From assembly GCA_019188255.1 (NCBI GenBank), contig JAETXT010000010.1, forward strand, positions 2,852,001 to 2,916,000: a stretch of 64,000 nt of DNA. Direction: 5' to 3'. Under the pieces are notes generated by a model. It saw only the letters and a program-made list of their open reading frames with translations. It made no database searches and was not told the DNA's origin. The DNA is from Verticillium longisporum (taxonomy: Eukaryota > Ascomycota > Sordariomycetes > Glomerellales > Plectosphaerellaceae). Positions 45,209 to 56,664 of the stretch are shown in pieces (position 1 is the stretch's first letter; each line of letters starts with the position of its first letter). The translations under genes and the position numbers were made by a program.

Positions 45209-46488
45209 TTTCCAAGGCAGCAGCCACAGGGCAGATTGGCTTTGGTCGAAAAATTCATGCTCTAGTCATGATTGCGCCTCCGGCTGTACATCGATCTAGC
45301 GGTCTCATCCACGCGCAGTCAGCGCTGGACCATTTGAGGGACAGAAGTGACGGGCACGGCTTGCAGCCACTTCGACCGCCGATACTCACGTGCCCTTTTC
45401 AGGGCTGAATACCCTCTTCACCACGCTACAGGCCTGCCAACGCTGCCCGGTGGGAAAGAGCCTGAGTGAGGCTGTCTTCCACAGGTTATCATTGTTCCTG
45501 CGCCCAACAAAATTTGGGCCATGATTGAGTTTCAGATTATCCACCACGCGGCAGGTGCTATACTTGAACATGCCTTCAACTGGGGAAGGAAAGACCTCGG
45601 TCAAAATCACAGGAGCGGCAAGAGTAGTGGTCCACCCCTCGGAACCACGAAATCTGGGCCTGCATTTTGGAAGGCGCGTCTGCACAATGCCATTTGGTTG
45701 GCAAGAACGAATGAACAGCCACACAGAGAATTCTGCCTCCTGCCTTCAAAGGCATCAAGTCCCGTGGCGACAAGTCTCGGGGACAGAAGCGCATGTTTGT
45801 GGCCGTCAAATGCCTAGGTACCTCATGCAGCGATTGCTGCTTGTCAACGCTCTGCCGAATATATCACATGAAACCCCAGTAAACAATTCAAAACTCGTCT
45901 GTATTACATGCTGCTGCTGACGTGCTAGTCATGATGAACATGGAAGTCTGTGGTCTGTGGTTTCCCTTTTCCCCTCCCGTGCCTCGAGCGGTGCTGGTGC
46001 CCCTGGCAATCCTGGACGTGAGGTGGTTCCTTCCCTCTTTAGAGTGCCTCGGGGAGAACTCAACAACATCAACGCGGCAGGAACGATGCTGCCCTGCGTG
46101 CTTCACCATGATCGTGGGGTCCTCCTTCCTTCAGATCATGACATGTGAGTGCTGTTGCCCATAAACTCCCTCATCCTCGCACACATCTCTCTCAACAAAT
46201 TCCTCTCCCTTCTCCATCCCCATCTCTCATCCTCCTCCATTTCCCTCCTCTCTCGCTCCCCCTCACGGATCACTTTTTCGTCTTCTCTTCGTTTGTCGTT
46301 ACCGTTGTCTGTCCACTCCAACCTCAGTCATTCTTTTCCCGTATTGGGCGTTCAGATTCTGCTTCGTTCATTGTTTCAACGTTGCAGCGGCCTTCCAGTT
46401 CACTGGTCGTCTTGGGCAGCCCACATCACATACTCAAGCTCACGAGGCCCTTGCGTCGTCAACGGCATTGAGTCTCACGACGGCTGAG
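45209..46488. other. Intergenic region before the adhesin gene
   Basis: The last 350 bp are C/T-rich, fitting a promoter and leader for the gene at 46489. A single CCTAGGTACC box lies near 45812. No gene is supported. Confidence 0.45.
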
Positions 46489-49400
46489 ATGCGTATTCAC
46501 GCTCCTCTTGGCGTCCTGGCCTTCGGCCTCCTCGGCTTGACGTCGGCCGATACTTTCCCTCCGTAAGTCTCATCCTCGGACGATGAAAGACATTGTCGGT
46601 GCATTCGTCGCCCTGGTGGCTCACTGGCCCAAACAGCGACGACGGTTACGGAGGCGGCACTTGTGCCCCCACGGCTACCACCACTGTCTTTGTCACAGTT
46701 CCTGCCACCAACGCCGCTTCTCCTCCCTTTGTGGCTGGTCCTCAGACTGTCACCGTCACTATCCCTGCTTCTGGCAATGGAGCTCCTGGAAACCCTCTTT
46801 CTCCCGTCTATACAGTTACCGTCCAGACCTTTGGTCCTGGTGAGAGCTCCCCTACAACGGCCCACGTCCCTGGGAATCCCGCTTGACAGCTACTGGGGTT
46901 TCTACCCGCACGGTCACCCTACCTGCTCCGGACGATGTGCCCTCTGCCCCAACTGGTGGCAATGGGTCTCCTGGCACAAACTCCCCTGGCCCTGACGACA
47001 ACACTGGTACCCCTGGCACACCTGGCACGCCTGGCACGCCTGGCACGGGAAGCCCCGGCACCGATGGTGGAAATGGCTCCCCTGCGCCAGATGGTGCCTC
47101 TGACAACCCTGGTTCATCTGGCGGCTCACCTGCAGACGGTTCTCAGTCCGACCCTGACTGTGTCACTGTCATCACCACTACCTTATACAGAACAGAGCCC
47201 GGCACCGGCAACGGTTCGCCCACCGTGGACACTGTCGTCGCTACCCTCACATTTACCTATACCCATGACGCAGACGGATCTAACAATGATGGTTCTGGCA
47301 CAGTTGCCACGAATGCTCCCAACGGTGGGCAATTGCAGCCATCGATCATTACCAGGACCGTTTATCAACCTGCTTTAGGACCAGGTCAGCCTTCGCCATC
47401 TCCAAGCTTGATCGTCGAGACCATCACCATTCAAGCACAAGACCCGAATGCATCTGGCAGCAACGGCCCAGGCGTCACTGCTGTACCTGACATTCCTGGT
47501 GACGGCAACAGTGGCCCGTTTTCTGTCATTACCACAACCCTTTATCACACAAGGACCATTCCCGGGCAGGCTGTTGTCACCACTGACACCATCGTTGCCA
47601 GCTTCACAGTTGCTTTCCCTCCGACGTCTCCCACCAACTCTGGCAACGATGGCTCATCCGGTTCCCCCGCAGGCATCGATGACAGTGTCACTTTCATCAC
47701 TACTACTTGGTACGAGACCACCACGTGTCTGGATTCGTTGGGTAACCCCACACCCACTGTCGTGACGCATGCCACTACCATCGCGAGCGTGCTCCCTCTC
47801 CAGGCTTCCAACGTGCCGGATTCTGGCGTCGGTTCACAGGCCTCAGGAGACCATGGCGATCTTGTCACCGTCATCACCGAAACTGTCTATCGTCCCGTCC
47901 CGTCACCTGGGGCCAATGGAGAAGATTCACCACTCGTTGATACCATTGTCGCTACAATTACTGCCACATTCCCGGGTGATGCCACGGATGACGGCTCAAC
48001 AGGCGCTGACATTGTCACGGTCATCGTCACAACGCTCTATGTCACCGCGACCTCACCAGCAGGCTCTGCCGACGAGCTCACCTCCTCCAATGGTGCCGTT
48101 GTTCAGACATTGACCGTGACGATCCCAAGTCCGTCACCTGTCCCAGGTGGCGCCTTGACTGGCGCTCCCGTGGTAACTCCCGGATCAGGCAACGGCATTG
48201 GGCCAGACAATGTCATCACTACATCACTGTATCGTACGGCCACGTATATCGGTCCTGACGGCCAGGCTACTGTCACAACCGAAACATACGTCGCAACTAT
48301 CACCGCCGGCACTTCGCCTTTTGGTCCCTACCTTCCTACTGGTGTCCCCACAGGTGCTCCAGGTAACAGCAATCCCCAAGTCACTGTTGTCACACAAACA
48401 CTTTACCCAACAGGCTCTATCCCTGACAACTATGGTGTCCCCGGCTCTGGTGTCCCCGGCTCTGGTGTCCCCGGCTCTGGTGTCCCCGGCTCTGGTGTTC
48501 CCGGCTCTGGTGTCCCCGGCTCTGGTGTCCCCGGCTCTGGTGTCCCCGGCTCAGGTGTCCCAGGGTCCGGGCTCCCGGGTTTCCCTGGTGGCTCTTCTCC
48601 CTCAGTCGTCGTCTACACTACGACACTCCTCCCAGGTGGCCTGGTTCCAAATGATCCATTTGGCAATGGTGCTAGCACCGTTATCACTGTTACCTACCCC
48701 AATCCCACGGCAACTGGGCCCAACGACAGTATTGTGCAGACCCTGACGTACATCTTCCCACCAGCCACGCCAGGTGCCGGCGGTGGACTGCCCAGCACCC
48801 CAACAAATCTTCCTGGCGGTCTTGGATCTCCTGACCAGGCTTCTCCAGTTGGCTACAATTCCGACCTCACAGCCGGAACAGCAATTCCATTACCGCCCGA
48901 CGGTAGCGCTGGCGAAATATCGGGCACACTCTATCTTACCAGCACTTTCGTCGTGACTCAGACCGTCCCAGCTGCCTACAACAATGGCAACAGCGTCGTG
49001 ACATACCTCTCTGTTGCCACGGTCGGCACTGCATTGCCTTCCGTTGCTTCTGGTGCTGGTGGTGTGTCTGGGCAGCCAGGGCAACTACAGCCCCCTGTGC
49101 CTGGAGGTCAACCTGGAAGTGGCCAAGTTGAACCACCTGCCTCGGGCGCTGGCCAACCCGGCACTGATCAACCTAGTACTGGACTGCCTGGCAATGGTCA
49201 ACCTGGCACCGGACAGCCTGGTACCGGACAACCTGGCATCGGTCAACCCGGCACTGGTCAACCCGGTACTGGTCAATCACAACCACTTGTTCCTGGCACC
49301 GGACAGCCCGGGGCTGCGCAACCTCAGCCACTTGTTTCCGGGGGTTCCTCTCCTGCGTCGGCGCCTTGTACTTCTGGTTTGCAAACAGGACTCGGAGGTC

Positions 49401-51026
49401 TCTCAGGAACCGTTGCTCCTGCTCAGCCATTACCACCATCTGGTGAGACCACACTGCCTGGTGGTTATGGATTCACCCAACCCCCGGTGCAGCCTCCCGC
49501 TGGCGTGCCCACTCCCGCTCAGCCCGTCAACAACCCACTGTTTTCAATCTCGGGTGCTCTCCCCCTCATTGGAACCCAGTCACTCAATACTCTTCTTCCT
49601 ACCAGTGTTCCGCAGCCGCCTTCTGGTATTCCTCCAGCCGCGGGAAACCCTGCCCAACAAGTTCCCGGTGCTGCTGCTGGACACAACAGCAAGGATTGTT
49701 CCACCACTCTGCGAACCTTGATTGTCACCTCTGTCCAGACCAGCACATTCTTCAATATCGTGCCTGAACTAACCACGACGTATACCTTCCCGTATCAAGC
49801 ACTCGTCACAGTCGAAAGCACCATTGTGACAGCAGAGCTGGCCCCAACTCTTTTGAAGAAATTCAGGCGCCAGCATGACGAACCCCTTGTCTTTGCAAAT
49901 ACAACTCAAGGAGGCCACCCAGCGTCGTTCGCGCCCCCTGTCGATGCCACTCTAATCACGATCCAGCCTGCGGTGATCCCAACAGCTCTGAGGCATTTCA
50001 AGAGACACGTTGACATCAAACCGGCCTTTGCCAACACTACCACAACTGCCTCCAGACCCACTGACATTACTGGAGAGCCGACATTATCAACTCTTTTTCC
50101 AAACCCAAGTCATGGAAACTCCACCTTGATTTCGACTTCATCGCTTCCAACTTTGTCTGGAACTACTTTGCAGCGATCTACTGCGTCTCCTGTCCGCGAT
50201 CATACCAGCAGTAGTCTCTCTTCAAAGTTGTCCGACACGTCAAGCAACATCTTGACGGCATCCGCCACCATACCTGTTCAAGTTCCAATCTGCACGGGAG
50301 CAAAGGAAGTCGGTAACCAGGTGCTTGATGTAAGTCAATCCGCATTCTCCGTCCATATTTCCATGTTTGCTCACGTGTCCGGTCGTCCAGTTTGATGAGC
50401 TGCCCGTCGGCCCACTCTACAATCCGTACAGTCGCTTCTGGTTTTCCACTGGATTCCTCATCGCGCCTCCGCCATCAGTGCCATATACCCCTTCGTCTGG
50501 AGGCCGACTTCTCGAGTTCGTGCCTCCAGTGCTTACGAACGGCACGCTTGACACCTCGCAGTTCGGGGCTGGCATTGATGCAGCTTCGAACTGTTTCCGA
50601 TTCAATTTCTTCGGCGCCAATCTTGGCTGCGATGCCCATGGGGAGAATCAGTTCTGCGAATTCACCTTCACCGGCTACCGCTTCAACTCGACCCTCAATG
50701 CCGAAGCCGAAGTCTTGTCGCAAGTCACATGGGTGCCATCATGCCCCACGCTCAAGGAATGCAATCTTACGCCATTCTCGGTCGAGGGATTCAACAACCT
50801 TTCATCTGTTCTTGTCACTCTTCGGGTTGACGGCAAGCCTCGCCCTTGGTGGGCGGATGATCTAAAGGTTGGCTGGACTGACAACAGCTGCGATGCGGCC
50901 CGGTGCCGCGCTGGCACACCACACCACACAGCCATCAAGCGTGGTAAAGAAGGCGAGCCCGTCTGGTACTGGACTCCTGGCGGTCTGCGTCGGCTCGGGT
51001 CCCGCTTCATGAAGTTCAGGGGTTGA
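46489..51026 (+). CDS. Giant secreted mucin-like repeat protein (adhesin candidate)
   Basis: Likely cell-surface or secreted protein; adhesion is inferred. Four exons: 46489-46562, 46637-46839, 46890-50329 and 50391-51026, with introns bounded by GTAAGT/AACAG, GTGAGA/GACAG and GTAAGT/TCCAG; 1450 aa. Exon 1 encodes a signal peptide (MRIHAPLGVLAFGLLGLTSA). The body is Ser/Thr/Pro/Gly-rich and holds about nine diverged copies of a module beginning VITTTLYRT and ending VDTIVATIT. A GVPGS array and a GQPGT array follow. The C-terminal 230 residues are folded-looking and cysteine-containing, beginning FDELPVGPLYNPYSRFWF; this resembles the conserved C-terminal domain of fungal adhesin-like proteins (DUF7371-type). 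There is no terminal GPI signal. Internal KR sites near FRRQH and FKRHV may be processed. Confidence 0.88.
47160..48735 (+). repeat. Diverged protein-module repeat in the adhesin
   Basis: Modules of about 60-90 codons each contain a [VI]TT[TS]LYxT strand, a variable Gly/Pro linker and a VxTIVATIT strand. About nine are recognisable. The DNA has diverged well beyond the protein, so these are older than the GVPGS array. Confidence 0.8.
48433..48568 (+). repeat. 15-bp minisatellite encoding GVPGS
   Basis: Nine tandem copies of GGTGTCCCCGGCTCT, the middle ones nearly identical, the last two drifting. The period preserves the frame. Confidence 0.95.
49140..49275 (+). repeat. GQPGT coding repeat
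   Basis: About eight imperfect 15-bp units encode QPGTG or QPGIG, for example CAACCTGGCACCGGA. They are more diverged than the GVPGS array. Confidence 0.85.
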
Positions 51027-51979
51027 AATGGCACAGTTGGTGCCTCGTCAGCGACTTATTAGGCTGCATGAGGATGCGGCTGCCTCGCATATGAATCGTC
51101 AAGTGAAAGGGAAGGCGTGTTGAGATGGTTGTCGATTACTCGAGACGTTTGCTTTGTTACGATGTTACGATATATGGCATGCGTTTTTTGGGCTGGGGGT
51201 TAATGATGGATTGGCCTTCTGGGCGGAGTTGTGTGTCTCGTGCCTGATGTAATAGGGAAGACTAAAGCATAAAGCACAAAGCACATGGCGTGGTCAAGGG
51301 GCAGATTTTACCTTGCTAGAAATACTTACACGTCCAGTGGATTGGTTCTTGGTGCACAGCGAAGCCTATACGCTCTTAGATGTAAGCCATGGGTGGCCAC
51401 AAGTGTCATGTGACGGTCGGGATTTGAAAGGGTACTCGGCTTCGGCTTGCCAATCGACTGGCCGTGCGAGATCGGAGAGTTCATGACAGGCCGGCGGTCA
51501 GAGTGCAACGCTACGTGGTCGGCCGTTGCAACGGAGTTGGCCGGGGCCTTGACAATCGACGCTACTTCAGTGGTGGAACGGGCGAAGGACGGGATTAACG
51601 CGGGGGCACGTCACAGGGCGCTCTTCAAAATCCGGGGCTGCGTTTGTCATCAACACGATGACTGGGCAAGTCGAGGGGATTGATGACTCGATTGGGAAGG
51701 CTTGCCAGGTTTACCTAGGTAAGTCAGTACCCTACCAAGAGCAAGATGGCTAGGCATAGTTAGTTTAAATACCTATAGAGGGGCCCACCGCTGGTGTTGT
51801 CATCGTTGTGATCTGGGAGTTCAACTTTGAGTCGACCTGCATTGATCGTACCATCCGTCGGTGGCGTCTACAATTGACGTCCAGGGCCATCTTTATTTTC
51901 TACGACAGTGTCATTGAATAGCGGGACGAGCCTGTTTTTTGCCGAGAGTATCACGTCACACTATTGAACCTCGGCGACG
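51027..51979. other. Intergenic region
   Basis: It contains the 3' flank of the adhesin gene and the MFS promoter. A short TACCTAGGTAAG box lies at about 51712-51724. No gene is supported. Confidence 0.45.
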
Positions 51980-53631
51980 ATGATGAATGCCACAACGTCA
52001 TCAGAGCCACCCAGCGACATCGAGAAGCTGGAGCACTTCCCGACAGATGGTTCAGATTCAGAAGCCAAGCAGATCAAGACCGAAAGACAGAGAGCAGACG
52101 CATCCAGCAATGCCACCAGTGATGGAGAAGGAGAGGTTGACCAGCGTGATGACGATGAGAACCACCAGACGACCAGCATCGCGAGCCGCGTCCTTAGTCG
52201 GATGACTTCCCGCTCAAGCGTTGCACCTGGACCGCCGCCTGATGGAGGTTTCACCGCATGGATGTGTGGTAGGTGATACCGTTCTCATGCCAACCTGCTT
52301 GCAGTAGATCCTGACGATCGTGTCTTTCCGCAGTCCTCAGTGGGCACCTCGTCATCATGAACACTTGGTATGATGCTCTCCCTCTTCCCTTGGTCTTATT
52401 TACCATTGTATGAGAAGATTCGACTGACTGACCTCGATCTAGGGGTGTCATCAACTCTTTTGGTGTTTTTCAACCGCACTACACGTCGACTCTGAACCGT
52501 GCACCGTCTGACATCTCCTGGATCGGCTCATTCGAGATTTTTCTGCTCTTCTTCATCGGCACCTTTACCGGCCGCTTGACCGATGCGGGATTCTTCCGCC
52601 CCCTTTTGCCACGGGCTCCGTGCTCGTGGTGGCCGGCACCTTTGCCACGTCGTTCTGCACACAGTACTGGCAGTTCTTCCTGGCGCAGGGTGTCTGCATG
52701 GGTCTCGGCAATGGATTCTTGTTCTGCCCGTGCCTGGCTCTGCTTGCGACGTATTTTCAGAAGAGGCGAGCGCTGGCGATCGGTATCTCGGCGTGCGGCA
52801 GCGCGACGGGCGGCCTGGTGTTTCCCAGCATCGTCAGGGAACTGCTGCCGCGGATCGGGTTCGGTTGGACGATGCGGGTCATTGGGTTCATCCAGCTGGC
52901 CACCATGCTCGTGAGCTTCTTCTTCCTCAAACCGCGGATCGCTCCGCGCAAGGCCGGCAAGTTGGTGGAGTGGGCGGCCTTTGCAGAGCTCGAGTACACG
53001 TTTTACGCCCTGGGGTCCTTCCTCGTGAGTTTCTCCTCCTCAGACCCTCCTCTCGGCATACTCATACATGTCACTGCAGTGCTTCATGGGGGTCTACTTT
53101 GCCTTTTTCTACTTCGCCTCCTACTCGCGCGACATTCAGGGCCTGTCCTACATCAACTCGCTCAACCTCCTCCTGCTCCTCAACGGCATCGGCGTCATCG
53201 GCCGGCTGCTGCCCAACTACGTCGCCGACACGCTCGGCACCCTCAACATGTTCATCCCCATGGCCGGCATCAGCTCGCTGCTGGCCTTCTCGTGGATGGC
53301 CGTGTCGTCCGAGCCGGGCCTCTACGCCTGGGCCGTCTTCTACGGCATCGCCGCCGGCGGCATCCAGAGCCTGTTCCCCGCCGGGCTGAGCGCGCTGACG
53401 GCGGACCCGCGCAAGCAGGGCACGCGCATGGGCATGGTCTTTACGATTGTCAGCTTTGCCGTGCTGACGGGGCCACCTATCGCGGGGGCCGTCATCGACG
53501 CCACGGGCGGGCGGTACGTGGGCGCGCAGGCCTTTGCGGGGAGCTGCATGGCCCTCGGCATGGGGGGGTTGATGGCGGCACGGGAGGTTAAGAGGCGGAA
53601 ACTCGGCAGGGGGGTTTGGGCCAAGGTGTGA
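51980..53631 (+). CDS. MFS transporter, monocarboxylate (MCT/Mch) type
   Basis: Twelve-helix plasma-membrane transporter; substrate unknown. Exons are 51980-52268, 52334-52367, 52443-53024 and 53080-53631, all with GT..AG introns. An acidic hydrophilic N-terminus of about 90 residues precedes the MCT signature PDGGFTAWM. Further family motifs are GVFQPHYTSTL, WIGSFEIF, GRLTDAGFFRP, GLGNGFLFCPCLALL and YFQKRRALAIGI. After GFFRPL the frame must slip one base to reach FATGSVLVVAGTF. The break falls in CCCCCTTTT (52599-52607), where one added C or T restores the frame and gives about 485 aa. No intron lies there. This is probably an assembly error in an intact gene. Confidence 0.88.
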
Positions 53632-54262
53632 GTGAAGGACAAGCCCGTCGGACCACTTTCTAGAGGACGAAATAAAAGCGAATGCAATGTTCGTCTGCTT
53701 GAAGAGAAGCAGGGGCTTTATAAATAGTGCCAACCAGCAAGCAGCTCCGACGCTACTGATATTCGGACACGTCAGGTTCGGGGACGTGGATGCATAGTGA
53801 GGACTCTGCCTAGCCACACTTGCATTTGATTATTTGGTGAGCGTGATTTGGATAGGGCCTATCCCTGAAGTCCCACGCTTTTGATTGAAGAGTTGCTCTA
53901 CATCAATGACCGGGACTCGAAACTCTTCACCTGCCGGCTGGTCCCACGCTCATTCGCGAAGGCTTCACTCAATGACGCGTGCAATGTGTTGTCTCGTACA
54001 TTCCCTTGCGCGGCCGTTTGCCGTACTGCTCCAGGAAAAGGGGGCTCCTCGCGCCAGTGGACGGACCATGAGCTGAAACGCAAAGCAGAGCGTCATTTCA
54101 CACAAGCACATGATCAAGACCTCGTTGACAACAGCTTGCTATAACTACATCGTCGCATCATCACTCATCAACCGCCCATACACCAATAGTCCCGTGTTCT
54201 ACACCTCGCTCACCCAACCTTCCGGTAAACTCCCATCTTCATTCACAAACCGAACATCTAAT
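53632..54262. other. Convergent gap between MFS and aminopeptidase genes
   Basis: Probable 3' UTR on both sides; no RNA gene, repeat or credible open frame was seen. Confidence 0.4.
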
Positions 54263-55824
54263 CTAGATGATGTCGTGGTCGCACGCCTTCATGCTCTCCA
54301 GGTGCACATGCAGGCCCTCGTCGCGAATCTCCCTCATGGCCGCAAACGACGTAGAGTTGACCAGCGTCTTGGGCACGAGCTCGACGCCGTCCGTCGCCAG
54401 AACGCTGATGACGTGGGCCGCGGCCTTGGCGTTGGTGAAGAGCGTCTCAGGGTTGGGGTTGTCAATGTTGTCGCACGCCTGGTGGTAGCAAGCGTCCTGC
54501 TCGGCACCCGTGCCCGTGAAGAGGCCGCCAACGGGCTTCTTGATGACCTGCTGGAAGGGAACGTAATCGGTGCCGCCCGTGAGACCGACGGGGCGCGTCT
54601 CGACACCCTCGGACTCAAAGTGGTCGAGGAAGAGCTTCTCAATAGCCTCCGAGCCGGGGGCGCCGCCGGGACCGACATCGGCACCGTCGCCGTCAAAGAC
54701 GCCAAAGAAGCCGCGCGAGACCATGTCAAAGTTGACGTAGAGAAGCAGGTCATCAACCTCGGCCGAGGTCATGTTGTTTACGTAAAACTTGCTGCCCCAG
54801 AGGCCGTTCTCCTCGGCACCCCACCACGCGAACCGCACCTTGAGATTGGTCGAGAAGCGCGACAGGGCCTTGGCGAGCTCGAGAATGAGGGTCGTGCCGG
54901 AGCCGTCATCGTTGATGCCGGGCCCGGCTTGGACAGAGTCGAGATGCGCGCCGACCATGACGACGTTGCTCGCGTCGCCACCCTTGGTCTCTGCAATGAC
55001 GTTCTGCGTGATGCGCTCTTCAATGAGCTGCGTGATCTGGAAGTGCGCCGTGACAGCCTCGCCCGCGTCGAGGCGCGCCTTGATGGCACGGCCAGGACCC
55101 TGATCAATCAGCAGGGCGGGAACATACTCGACGGGGTTGGGCAGCGAGAGCGAGCCGGCCGTCAGCTGGGCCGGGTCCGAGTTGTAAATGGCGACGGCAA
55201 CGGCGCCGGCGGCAGCAGCAGCCTTGAGCTTGCCAGCAAAGGTGGTCTGGTCGGGGCACACGCCACGCTCGACGAGGACGATCTTGCCCTTGGCGTCAAT
55301 GTTCTGCGCAGCGTAGTTGGCGGCCGCACAGCCAGCGGGCCCTGTAGGCGCGTGCACAATGGGCAGGTCGACACCCTCGGCACTCGTGCTAGGCGAGTAG
55401 GTCAGGCCGACGGAGCGGAAGACCTCGCCGTCAACGGAGAACTCCTTGGCCGTCGTCTCGACAAACAGGGCAGGGAAATCCTGCTTTCTAATCTCGAAGC
55501 CCTTGAGCTTCTCGAGCTCGCCGTAGATGTAGTCGACTGAGGCAGCGTAGCCGGGAAAGCCGAAGGCGCGGTGACCGCCGTTGGCGTAGGCAATGTCATT
55601 GAGCACCTCGAGGTTCTTCATCAAGCTGGAACGGGGTGAGTTAGCTTGCCTGGGCCTTGCAGCAGAGACTCTCAACGACGCCGGGAGTAGGGGCAGGGCG
55701 CATACGCATCGGACTTGATGAGCTCCTGAAGCTTGTCCGAGTCAACGGGCGGGTGGCAGGGCTTCGTCTGCGCGGCGACGACGGGCAGAAGCGCCGCCGC
55801 CAAAGGAGCGTTGGTGAACTTCAT
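54263..55824 (-). CDS. Secreted M28 leucine/aminopeptidase with PA domain
   Basis: Zinc exopeptidase that removes N-terminal residues from extracellular peptides. Exons are 55706-55824 and 54263-55625; the 80-bp intron has GTATGC and TCCAG; 493 aa. The signal peptide is MKFTNAPLAAALLPVVAA, followed by a short propeptide. A protease-associated domain occupies roughly residues 125-225. The M28 metal ligands are in GAHLDSVQAGPGINDDGSG (H, D, D), AEENGLWGS (E, E), NFDM (D) and YHQACD (H). Length, domain order and the intron near the propeptide match fungal aminopeptidases of the Lap2/aminopeptidase Y type. Confidence 0.95.
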
Positions 55825-56652
55825 GGTAGCAAGACCGTGAGAATTGCTCTTGCGCTGGAGATTGGTGCTGATGGAACCACGGTGATAGACGCAGCATCGA
55901 CCTGGGCATCATGTCTTTCTTATTTGAGCAGCTGCAAGCCTGCCATCCCCGCAGCCCTCCCGTGTTGTCTCGCCACCCCACCTGCTGCCCATGGTGAACA
56001 TTGAGCTGGCGCATTTGTTGCTGATCGTTTTTTTGACAAGCTCGGGCAACGGTGAAGATCGAGTTCAAATCGGGAAGGTCGTCATGCCGCCGCCAGAAGA
56101 CCCCGCAGCTCGAGCTGCCGCCCGCGGCCCAGCCCCGAGTCAGCGTTGCATGCCAAGTGGTCCCTCGAACCACAGCATCGAGGGACCTCATCCACAGTGA
56201 CACCAAACGCCAACATCGCCTGCCCCATCCGGCCGCTAGAAGCAGAAAGCGTCCAGCCTCCCGCTGCCCATCGCCCGCCTCCCGCGAAGGTTTGCGAAGG
56301 TTTTCGCCTCAGCAGTTAACCCGAACCACCACCCCCGTTCGGGCACACTGCAGCCACCCATCACCCCAAGCCATCTCTGCGCAGGTACTGTGAGTGTCGC
56401 ATCTCTAATAACATTCACGAACACGAACAACGAGTCAAAATTGGGTCGTAAGAATCCATCCACTTTCTTCATGCGCCTCATAATGGCTGGTTCCCTCCCG
56501 ACCTGCCCATGCCTCGGCTCCTCCCATGTTTCGCCTTTCATCTGCGTGTCGACGAAAACCAACCTATGGTATGTTGTTTGCTCGAACATGCGAAATCCTT
56601 CACTGCTGCTGTCTGGTATCCGTTGTGTCATCCGTCATATAATGCATCGCCT
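55825..56652. other. Intergenic region
   Basis: It holds the promoter of the aminopeptidase gene and the 3' flank of the chitin synthase activator gene. No gene is supported. Confidence 0.4.
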
Positions 56653-56664
56653 CTACATGAGGAT
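56653..56664 (-). other. 12-bp terminal exon encoding I-L-M-stop of the CAAX box
   Basis: ATC CTC ATG TAG follows the TTCAG acceptor. Without this splice the frame would read through 20 other residues and end in a non-prenylated tail. Confidence 0.85.

Noticed and set aside
54110..55540. 476-codon + strand frame opposite the aminopeptidase
   Set aside because: Shadow frame; the minus strand has all M28 catalytic residues.
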